From: Gammaproteobacteria bacterium
GTDB taxonomy: Bacteria; Pseudomonadota; Gammaproteobacteria; Steroidobacterales; Steroidobacteraceae
Length of the DNA stretch: 37,883 nucleotides
NCBI GenBank assembly: GCA_003134045.1
Contig: PLAH01000104.1
Coordinates: 423 to 38,305, forward strand
Direction of reading: 5' to 3'
This document shows positions 32,281 to 37,883 of this stretch, piece by piece. Position 1 is the stretch's first letter, and each line of letters opens with the position of its first letter. Under the pieces are notes generated by a model. That model worked only from the letters and a program-made list of their open reading frames with translations, did no database searches and had not been told where the DNA came from. The translations under genes were made by a program, and so were the position numbers.

Positions 32281-32912
32281 CACGGACGGGGGGCCCTGCT
32301 GTCGAGCGCGAGAAAATTCTTCAGCAGCCGCGCGCCCACCGCGGCGGAGCGCTCGGGATGGAACTGGGCCCCATAGAAGTTTCGCCATTGTACGCACGCG
32401 CTGAAGGGCACTCCATACCGAGTGCTCGACACGGTGGCGCTGCTCACGGGCAGCGCGTAGCTGTGGACGAAGTAGGCATAATCCTCGCTGCCGAGTCCGG
32501 CCGTGAGGGGCGACTCGCGCTCGATGTCCAGCGTGTTCCAGCCCATGTGCGGCACCGGGTGGCCGGCGGCTTCGTCGAAACGTACGGCGCGGCCGGGAAT
32601 GATGCCGAGGCATTCGGTGGCGCCTTCGTCCGAGGACTCAAACAACAACTGCATCCCGAGACAAATGCCGAGCACGGGTTGGGTCAGCGTCGGGATGAGC
32701 GTGTGCAGCCCATCGCGTCGCAGCCGCGTCATGGCGTCCGCCGCCGCGCCCACACCCGGCAGAACCACATGCGTCGCCGCACGGATGCGTTCGGGATCGG
32801 CCGACAGCACCGAGGCCACGCCGAGGCGCTCCAAGGCGAATTGCAGCGAGGCAATGTTCGCGCCGCCATTGGCGACGATGGCCACATCGCGCGGGTTCAC
32901 GGCGTCGCTCAC
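32280..32912 (-). CDS. hisH: Imidazole glycerol phosphate synthase, glutaminase subunit
   Basis: The 210-residue class I glutamine amidotransferase supplies ammonia to HisF. Nucleophile Cys84 is in GICLGMQLLFESS, and His185 and Glu187 in QFHPERS complete the triad. PHMGWN and YFVHSY are typical HisH strands. The start is GTG 32912, which overlaps the hisB stop (GTGA). Confidence 0.95.
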   Translation of the reverse strand: MSDAVNPRDVAIVANGGANIASLQFALERLGVASVLSADPERIRAATHVVLPGVGAAADAMTRLRRDGLHTLIPTLTQPVLGICLGMQLLFESSDEGATECLGIIPGRAVRFDEAAGHPVPHMGWNTLDIERESPLTAGLGSEDYAYFVHSYALPVSSATVSSTRYGVPFSACVQWRNFYGAQFHPERSAAVGARLLKNFLALDSRAPRP

Positions 32913-33985
32913 AACACGCCCTTGGTGCTCGGCAACTCGTTGCCCTCGAGCCGGATGGCCTGGCGCAGGCTGCGGCCCACTCCCTTGAAGCAGGACTCGA
33001 CCATGTGATGCGTGTTCTCGCCGCGTACCGTCAGATGCAAGGCGGCGCCCAGCGTCTCGGCGAGCGAGCGAAAGAAATGCGGCACGAGCTCGGTCGGCAG
33101 GTCGCCGACGCGCTCGCGTTCGAAGCGGCCCTCCCACACGAAGTACGGTCGCCCGCAGATATCCAGAGCCACCTGCGCCTCGGCCTCGTCCATGGCGAGC
33201 AGGAACCCATAGCGCGCAATGCCGCGTTTGTCGCCGAGCGCCTGCCGCAGGGCCGAGCCCAGCGCGAGCGCGCAGTCCTCGATGGTGTGGTGTTCGTCGA
33301 TGTGCAGATCGCCCTTGCATGCCAGCTGCAAGGCGAAGCCGCCGTGTTTCGCGATCTGTTCCAGCATGTGATCGAAGAATCCCAAACCCGTGCTCACGGC
33401 GATGGGACCCTCGCGCGACAGATCCACGTCGACCACCACGTCGGTCTCCTTGGTGGTCCGCTGCACGTGGGCGTGGCGGGCCGCACCCAGTATGTGCCGC
33501 GTGATGGCCGGCCACGTCTCCTCCGGGGTACCGTCCGGACGAATGCGCAGCCCCTGGAGCCCCAAGTTCTTCGCGAACTCGAGGTCGGTGTCGCGATCGC
33601 CGATCATGTAGCTATGCGCGAGGTCGATGGGATTCGCGGCGACGAAGTCGCGCACCATGCCGGGGTTCGGTTTGCGGCACTCGCAACCCTCGTGCTTGAA
33701 ATGCGGGCAGATGAAAATCGCTTCGAATCCGATGCCCTGCGATGCGAACAAATCCAGAATGAAGCGGTGTGCACGTTCGAAACCGTCGGTGGGGAACCGC
33801 GCCGTTCCCAGCCCGTCCTGATTGGTCACCATCACGAACGCGAATCCGGCGCGCTGCAACTCGAGCAGCGCCGGTATCACGTGCGGCACCAGGCGGATCT
33901 TCTCCAGCGAGTCGATCTGTTCATCGGGCGTCTCTTCGTTGAGCGTCCCGTCGCGATCCAGAAACAGTATGCGTCGGCCGGTCAT
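32909..33985 (-). CDS. hisB: Bifunctional histidinol-phosphatase / imidazoleglycerol-phosphate dehydratase
   Basis: The 358-residue protein carries two activities. The N-terminal HAD phosphatase has FLDRDGTLNEE (Asp10, Asp12), VTNQDGLG, a Cys-rich zinc loop CPHFKHEGCECRKPNPG and IGDRDTD. The C-terminal dehydratase (from about 168) has FFDHMLEQIAKHG, HIDEHHTIEDCALALG and NTHHMVESCFKGVGR with the metal-binding His residues. This two-domain form is usual in gammaproteobacteria. ATG 33985 overlaps the hisC stop (ATGA). Confidence 0.96.
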   Translation of the reverse strand: MTGRRILFLDRDGTLNEETPDEQIDSLEKIRLVPHVIPALLELQRAGFAFVMVTNQDGLGTARFPTDGFERAHRFILDLFASQGIGFEAIFICPHFKHEGCECRKPNPGMVRDFVAANPIDLAHSYMIGDRDTDLEFAKNLGLQGLRIRPDGTPEETWPAITRHILGAARHAHVQRTTKETDVVVDVDLSREGPIAVSTGLGFFDHMLEQIAKHGGFALQLACKGDLHIDEHHTIEDCALALGSALRQALGDKRGIARYGFLLAMDEAEAQVALDICGRPYFVWEGRFERERVGDLPTELVPHFFRSLAETLGAALHLTVRGENTHHMVESCFKGVGRSLRQAIRLEGNELPSTKGVL

Positions 33986-35040
33986 GGTGCCTCCAGGCTG
34001 TCGAGCAGCGCGTCGTTCTGCGCGCGGCTGCCCACCGAAATTCGCAGCGACTTCGGCAATCGCGGATAGCCGCGCAGATCCCGCACGATGAGGCCGCCCG
34101 CCATGCTCTTGCGCATGAAACGGTCGGGATCGGTCGAGTCGATCATCAGGAAATTGGCGTCGCTCGGCCATATTTTCTGGACCAAGGGTGAGGCCTGCAG
34201 CCGCTCTTGCAAATAGCCGCGTTCGGCGATCAGCGCCTCGAGACGCGCGCGGGAGGCGGCGGCTTCGCTCGGCGCCAGCGCGCGCAGCGCCGCCTCGACC
34301 GTGGGTTGCGCGAGCGAGTAGGGCGGGATGACGCGCTTCGCCAGCTGAATCAGGTCCGGAGCGCCCAGCAGGGCGCCGATGCGCGCGCCGGCCAAGGCGT
34401 GGGCCTTGGAGAGCGTGCGCAGGAGCGCCAGCGTCGAGAAACGTGCGAGCCACGGCGTCAGGCTGGGCGAGCGCGACCACTCGATGTAGGCTTCGTCGAC
34501 CACGACGATGGCCTTGCCGTCGAGCGCCGTACAGATCGCCTCCACGGCGCCGGCATCGAGCGAATTGCCGGTGGGATTGTTCGGCGAGCACAGGTACACC
34601 AGCTTGACGTGCGGACGCCATGCCGCGAGCAGCCGATCGGGATCGAGGCCCCAGGAACGCGAAGCATCGAGCGGCACCTCGAGCACGTCCGCGCCCTGAA
34701 TGCGCGCCGCCACTTGGTACATGCCGAAGGTGGGCGTGCATTGCAGGATCGCATCCTGGCCCTGGCGCAGGAAGATTCGCGACAACAAATCGATGGCCTC
34801 GTCGCTGCCCCGCGCCAGGAGCAGGTGCGGGACCGGCACGTCGTACAGTTCCGCGAGCCGCGCCACCAACGCTTGCGGCTGCGGCTCCGGATAGCGGTTC
34901 AGGCCCGCGTCCGTGGTATCGCCGGCGGGCCGCCAGGGCGCTTCGTTGGCATGCAGACGGGTCAGCGTCGGCAGCCAGGCAGCGTGCGAGTAGGGCTTCA
35001 AGGTGCGGATCTCGGGCCGCGCCAGCGCGGCGGCACTCAT
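33982..35040 (-). CDS. hisC: Histidinol-phosphate aminotransferase
   Basis: This 352-residue PLP enzyme of fold type I transaminates imidazole acetol phosphate with glutamate. Features are LHANEAPW, ARGSDEAIDLL, LCSPNNPTGN, VVVDEAYIEW, and the PLP-lysine in RTLSKAHALAGARIG. The C-terminal RISVGSRAQND binds the substrate phosphate or carboxylate. ATG 35040 overlaps the hisD stop by four bases. Confidence 0.95.
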   Translation of the reverse strand: MSAAALARPEIRTLKPYSHAAWLPTLTRLHANEAPWRPAGDTTDAGLNRYPEPQPQALVARLAELYDVPVPHLLLARGSDEAIDLLSRIFLRQGQDAILQCTPTFGMYQVAARIQGADVLEVPLDASRSWGLDPDRLLAAWRPHVKLVYLCSPNNPTGNSLDAGAVEAICTALDGKAIVVVDEAYIEWSRSPSLTPWLARFSTLALLRTLSKAHALAGARIGALLGAPDLIQLAKRVIPPYSLAQPTVEAALRALAPSEAAASRARLEALIAERGYLQERLQASPLVQKIWPSDANFLMIDSTDPDRFMRKSMAGGLIVRDLRGYPRLPKSLRISVGSRAQNDALLDSLEAP

Positions 35041-36374
35041 GACCCTGCCTCCGACAGCTCCCCGCCCGCTGCGCCGCGTTCCAGGGCGGCCAAGCGAATC
35101 GTGACGGCGGCGGCGTGCGCATCCAATCCTTCGAGACCCGCCAGGATCTGCGCGGTGGGGCCGAGGCCTCGCAGGCCCGCCGGCGTCAGCTCCTGCACGG
35201 TGATGCGCTTCTGAAAGTCTTCCAGGGACAAACCGCTGTAGGCCCTGGCATAACCGTAGGTGGGCAGCGTGTGGTTGGGGCCGCTGCAATAGTCGCCCAT
35301 CGATTCGGGCGACCAGCTGCCCAGGAACACCGCCCCCGCCGCACTCACACGACCCAACCAGCGCCGCGCTTCCGTGATCTCCAGGAGCAGGTGCTCGGGC
35401 GCGTACTCGTTCGCCACGCCGAAGGCGGTGTCCAGCGAATCGACCACGAGCAGCCGGATGTTGGCCACCGATTTCTCGAGTATGGCGCTGCGCGACAGAG
35501 CCCCCACCTGATGTCGAATCTGCTCGGCGACGTTCCGCGCCAGGGCTGCCGAGGGTGTCACCAGCAATGCCTGCGCCTCGGTACTGTGTTCGGCCTGGGC
35601 CAGCAGATCGGCGGCCACGAAGTCGGCGCGCGCGCCGTCGTCGGCAATGACCAGCACTTCAGTCACGCCGGCGGGCAGGTCGGCGGCGGCTCCGGCGGCG
35701 TCATTGGCCACCAAGAGTTTGGCGGCCGTCACCCAGGCATTGCCGGGCCCGAACAGCTTGTCGCACTTGGGTACGGACGCGGTGCCGTAGGCCATGGCCG
35801 CGATGGCCTGCGCACCGCCCACCTTGAACACTCGTTCCACGCCCGCCTTGCGCGCGGCCACCAATACCGCCGGATCCGCAGCCCCGTCGCGCTTAGGTGC
35901 GGTGCACAGAATGCGCACCGGACAGCCGGCGATGGCCGCCGGAACCGCCAGCATGATGGCGGTGGAGGGCAACGGCGCCGAGCCTGCCGGGACGTACAAA
36001 CCCACCGCCCGCACCGGCACGCTGATGCGTTCGCACACCACGCCGGGCGCCGTCTCGACGCGCAGCGGCGGCGCGGCTTGGGCCGCGTGAAACGCGTGCA
36101 CCGTGCCGATGGCGGTCGCGATCGCAGCATGTTGGGCGGGGGTCAAGGCGCGCTCCGCCGCCGCGAACTCCTGCGCCGAGACCGACAATTCTTCGACGCG
36201 CACCCCATCGAAGCGCTGCGTCAAATCGCGCAGCGCCGCGTCGCCGTTGCGGCGTACCTCGTCGATGATGGCCTGGGCCGCCGCGGCGATACCCGCGGCG
36301 TCGCGCTGCGCCGGGCGTTGCAATGCCGCGCGTTGCTGCGCGGCCGACAGGGAATTCCAAACGAGAATGCGCAT
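35037..36374 (-). CDS. hisD: Histidinol dehydrogenase
   Basis: The 445-residue zinc enzyme oxidises histidinol to histidine in two NAD+ steps. Key segments are RVFKVGGAQAIAAMAYG, FGPGNAWVTAAK, AQAEHSTEAQALLVT (zinc and catalytic residues), EYAPEHLLLE (Glu/His pair) and SGPNHTLPTYGYAR. Length is close to the usual 430-440. ATG 36374 lies 18 bases after hisG, the only real gap in the operon. Confidence 0.95.
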   Translation of the reverse strand: MRILVWNSLSAAQQRAALQRPAQRDAAGIAAAAQAIIDEVRRNGDAALRDLTQRFDGVRVEELSVSAQEFAAAERALTPAQHAAIATAIGTVHAFHAAQAAPPLRVETAPGVVCERISVPVRAVGLYVPAGSAPLPSTAIMLAVPAAIAGCPVRILCTAPKRDGAADPAVLVAARKAGVERVFKVGGAQAIAAMAYGTASVPKCDKLFGPGNAWVTAAKLLVANDAAGAAADLPAGVTEVLVIADDGARADFVAADLLAQAEHSTEAQALLVTPSAALARNVAEQIRHQVGALSRSAILEKSVANIRLLVVDSLDTAFGVANEYAPEHLLLEITEARRWLGRVSAAGAVFLGSWSPESMGDYCSGPNHTLPTYGYARAYSGLSLEDFQKRITVQELTPAGLRGLGPTAQILAGLEGLDAHAAAVTIRLAALERGAAGGELSEAGS

Positions 36375-36392
36375 GTTCGATACCTAAGTCCG

Positions 36393-37319
36393 TCAAGCCA
36401 GCATCTTTTCGACCGGCAGCACCAGCACCGACGTCGCGCCCGCGCCCTTGAGGTCCTCGAGCAATTCCCAAAAAACGCTTTCCCGGCAAACGGCATGGAC
36501 GGCGACGCGATCGCCGCGTCCCTCCAAGGGAATGACGGTGGGAGCTTCGCTGCCCGGCAGCAGCTTCGCGATGGCCGCCAGCGCCGAGCGCGGCGCGTGC
36601 AGCATGATGTACTTGCTGCCCTTCACCTGCTCGACGCCGTCGATGCGCATCAACAGCCGGCGGGTCCAATCCTGCTTGTCCGCCGCAATGGGCACGGGCG
36701 TGCGGATCAGCGCGGCCTGGCTCTCGAGCACCGTCTCGACCTGCCGCAGATGATTGGCGGCGAGCGTCGAACCGGTGGACACCAGATCGCAGATGACATC
36801 GGCGCGGCCGAGGCGCGGTGCGATCTCCACCGAGCCGGACAGCACCACGACTTCGGCGGCGATGCTGCGCTCGGCCAGGAAGCGCGCCAGAATGTTCGGA
36901 TAGGTGGTCGCGATGCGTTTGCCGGCGAGCGAGGCTGCGCCGCGGTACTCGAAACCGTCCGGCACGGCGATGCACAGCTTGCAGCGTCCGAAATCCAGCA
37001 GCTGCACGATCTCGAAGAGCGGCGCGATGCCGCGGGCCTGGAATGCCAGGCGTTTCTCCTCGACCACGTTGAGCCCCACCAGCCCCAAGTCGCACACGTC
37101 CTCTTGCACCAGGTCGGGGATATCGTCGTCGCGCACGAACAGCACGTCGAGCGGCATGTTCTCGCCGTAGCACATGAGCTGATCCTTGCCGCGGCTGAAT
37201 TTCAAGCCGCAGCGCGACAGCAGATCGAGCGAGCTGTCGGTCAGGCGGCCGCTTTTCTGAATGGCAATTTTCAGGCGTACGGCGGGCGAAGCTTCGGGGC
37301 GGGTGGGCGGAGCGTTCAT
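36393..37319 (-). CDS. hisG: ATP phosphoribosyltransferase, long form
   Basis: The 308-residue enzyme joins ATP and PRPP, the first and feedback-inhibited step of the pathway. It has IAIQKSGRL, DLGLVGLNVVEE, KRIATTYPNI, and the PRPP loop ADVICDLVSTGSTLAANHL. The C-terminal ACT-like domain (about 220-308), which binds histidine, marks the long homohexameric form that needs no HisZ. ATG 37319 overlaps the stop of the TrpR-like gene (ATGA). Confidence 0.95.
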   Translation of the reverse strand: MNAPPTRPEASPAVRLKIAIQKSGRLTDSSLDLLSRCGLKFSRGKDQLMCYGENMPLDVLFVRDDDIPDLVQEDVCDLGLVGLNVVEEKRLAFQARGIAPLFEIVQLLDFGRCKLCIAVPDGFEYRGAASLAGKRIATTYPNILARFLAERSIAAEVVVLSGSVEIAPRLGRADVICDLVSTGSTLAANHLRQVETVLESQAALIRTPVPIAADKQDWTRRLLMRIDGVEQVKGSKYIMLHAPRSALAAIAKLLPGSEAPTVIPLEGRGDRVAVHAVCRESVFWELLEDLKGAGATSVLVLPVEKMLA

Positions 37320-37627
37320 GCGTTCAACTTCAAGCGCTCGGTCACGGCGCGGTAGCCGCCGTTGCCGGAGGTCAGGTAGCGGGAAACACGGCTGATGGTG
37401 GTGACGCTCACGCCGGTTTGCTTGTGGATTTCGCGATAGGGCAACCCGCGCTCCAACAGTTCGACCACCGCCCAACGATCCGCCATGGCCTGCAGTTCGG
37501 ACGGCGTGCACAGATCGCGAAAGAAACTCCGGCACTCCTCGACGCTGCGCAGCGCGAGAATCGCCGTGCACAGCGCGCGCTCGTGCTGTTGCTCTTGGCG
37601 TACGGTGACGGGACGGTTGGTTTTCAT
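37316..37627 (-). CDS. TrpR-superfamily regulator (YerC/YecD type), probable HisR-like his repressor
   Basis: The 103-residue all-helical protein belongs to the Trp-repressor superfamily. Features are SFFRDLCTPSELQAMADRW, then the helix-turn-helix ERGLPYREIHKQTGVSVTTI and SRVSRYL. It is the first gene of the his operon and overlaps hisG by four bases. A TrpR-like palindrome lies 18-35 bases upstream. From memory, TrpR-family genes heading his operons in Xanthomonadales have been proposed to repress them with histidine as corepressor; I treat that as likely but unproven here. No ribosome site precedes ATG 37627. A five-codon frame from ATG 37641 (MAAAA) ends in a TGA overlapping this start. 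Confidence 0.85.
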   Translation of the reverse strand: MKTNRPVTVRQEQQHERALCTAILALRSVEECRSFFRDLCTPSELQAMADRWAVVELLERGLPYREIHKQTGVSVTTISRVSRYLTSGNGGYRAVTERLKLNA

Positions 37628-37644
37628 GCGGCGGCAGCCATAGT

Positions 37645-37662
37645 GTATTAACGCGCTAGTAC
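37645..37662. promoter_or_regulatory. TrpR-like operator candidate upstream of the his operon
   Basis: GTATTAACGCGCTAGTAC is palindromic at 14 of 18 positions (GTAYTARCGCGYTARTAC). The half CTAGTAC is identical to the half-site of the E. coli trp operator GTACTAGTTAACTAGTAC, and the 18-bp frame is the same. GTATTAA (37645-37651) also has a perfect inverted copy at 37664-37670. It covers the probable transcription start of the operon. Confidence 0.6.
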
Positions 37663-37689
37663 ATTAATACGTTATCGACACTGACGCAA
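37661..37689 (-). promoter_or_regulatory. Candidate promoter of the his operon
   Basis: On the minus strand TTGCGT (37689-37684) and TAATGT (37666-37661) are 17 bp apart. The start would fall near 37654, inside the TrpR-like operator, which fits repression. The -10 is weak, so this is tentative. Confidence 0.35.
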
Positions 37690-37750
37690 GCGGGTCTCGG
37701 CTCCGGAATGTCTGCCGGTTTCGAGCTAGCGCAGCGACGAGCCCGCTTGC
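37686..37750. repeat. Long inverted repeat upstream of the his operon
   Basis: GCAAGCGGG (37686-37694) is exactly inverted at CCCGCTTGC (37742-37750). After a one-base bulge (T37695), CTCG (37696-37699) pairs with CGAG (37738-37741), giving 13 pairs around a 38-base loop. No T tract follows. It overlaps the proposed his -35 and belongs to a 256-bp region without genes to the window end. Confidence 0.5.
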
Positions 37751-37822
37751 CGGGGTTCGGACCGCTCAGCGTCGCGGTGCCGCAGCCTTGGTCCCATGCG
37801 CCCGCCCGGGCATCGCTATCGC

Positions 37823-37851
37823 TTGACGCGGTGAGCGCGCGTCTCTAGAAT
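37823..37851 (+). promoter_or_regulatory. Strong sigma-70-like promoter at the right edge
   Basis: TTGACG (37823-37828) and TAGAAT (37846-37851) are separated by exactly 17 bp. Transcription would run rightward from about 37857-37859, out of the window. What it transcribes is not visible. Confidence 0.6.
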
Positions 37852-37854
37852 TCT

Positions 37855-37872
37855 CCGGTCTATCTAGACCGG
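37855..37872 (+). other. Hairpin at the predicted transcript 5' end
   Basis: CCGGTCT (37855-37861), loop ATCT, and AGACCGG (37866-37872) form a perfect 7-bp stem right at the expected start of the rightward transcript. It could protect an RNA 5' end, begin a structured RNA, or be a protein-binding site. Confidence 0.45.
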
Positions 37873-37883
37873 CTGAGGGAAAG

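Noticed and set aside
35115-37355. A 746-codon plus-strand open frame
   Set aside because: It is antisense to hisD and hisG, which have full motifs; its composition is that of a shadow frame.
37745-37800. tRNA-like GGGGTTCGGACC stretch
   Set aside because: It recalls a T arm, but no acceptor stem, anticodon arm or CCA-proximal pairing can be drawn around it.

Overview
The window looks like part of a high-GC gammaproteobacterial chromosome, most likely from the Xanthomonadales/Nevskiales/Steroidobacteraceae side. This placement rests on gene content and not on a phylogeny. The pointers are a fused aspartate kinase/diaminopimelate decarboxylase, a TrpR-like gene heading a compact his operon, a fused E1 alpha-beta 2-oxoacid dehydrogenase, an HpnB-type glycosyltransferase, and an Entner-Doudoroff cluster divergent from zwf. 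Nearly everything is housekeeping or biosynthetic. I see no insertion sequence, integrase, phage gene, CRISPR array, rRNA or tRNA.

Layout. 1-1541: the end of an outer-membrane barrel protein whose last codons are tandemly repeated, a 3' relic of kdpB, and a secreted CHRD-domain protein. 1575-4108: a BLUF blue-light sensor, a P-loop glycerate-kinase-like protein and an alpha/beta hydrolase. 4211-8761: an Lrp/AsnC regulator divergent from a fused E1 and an E2 of a branched-chain 2-oxoacid dehydrogenase, then a hot-dog thioesterase. 8765-12649 (minus): glpF-glpD-glpK glycerol operon. 12823-16185: a single-domain response regulator, hemH, an NAD(P)-binding oxidoreductase and a hopanoid-type glycosyltransferase. 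16308-22404: leuA behind a leucine-rich leader peptide, a small acidic protein, lysAC and asd. 22376-27096 (minus): zwf-pgl-glgP, divergent from edd-eda (27183-29694). 29706-29954: a small membrane protein. 30018-37627 (minus): a histidine operon in the order TrpR-like regulator, hisG, D, C, B, H, A, F, IE, followed by a relic of an L,D-transpeptidase gene.

How the genes work together. glgP, zwf, pgl, edd and eda form a route from glycogen through glucose-6-phosphate (with phosphoglucomutase from elsewhere) to pyruvate and glyceraldehyde-3-phosphate. The glp operon brings in glycerol and converts it to dihydroxyacetone phosphate. leuA, lysAC and asd serve leucine and aspartate-family synthesis, and the his operon encodes the whole histidine pathway except hisN-type activities already covered by HisB. 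Most his genes overlap by one to four bases, which suggests translational coupling.

The points that deserve a second look are small: a hisF that seems to start at ATT, an in-frame TAG in glgP, a transpeptidase relic in frame just past the hisIE stop, a leu attenuator leader, a TrpR-like palindrome in front of the his operon, the kdpB relic, and a 13-bp repeat that copies a gene's stop codon. I found no clear undescribed multi-gene system.
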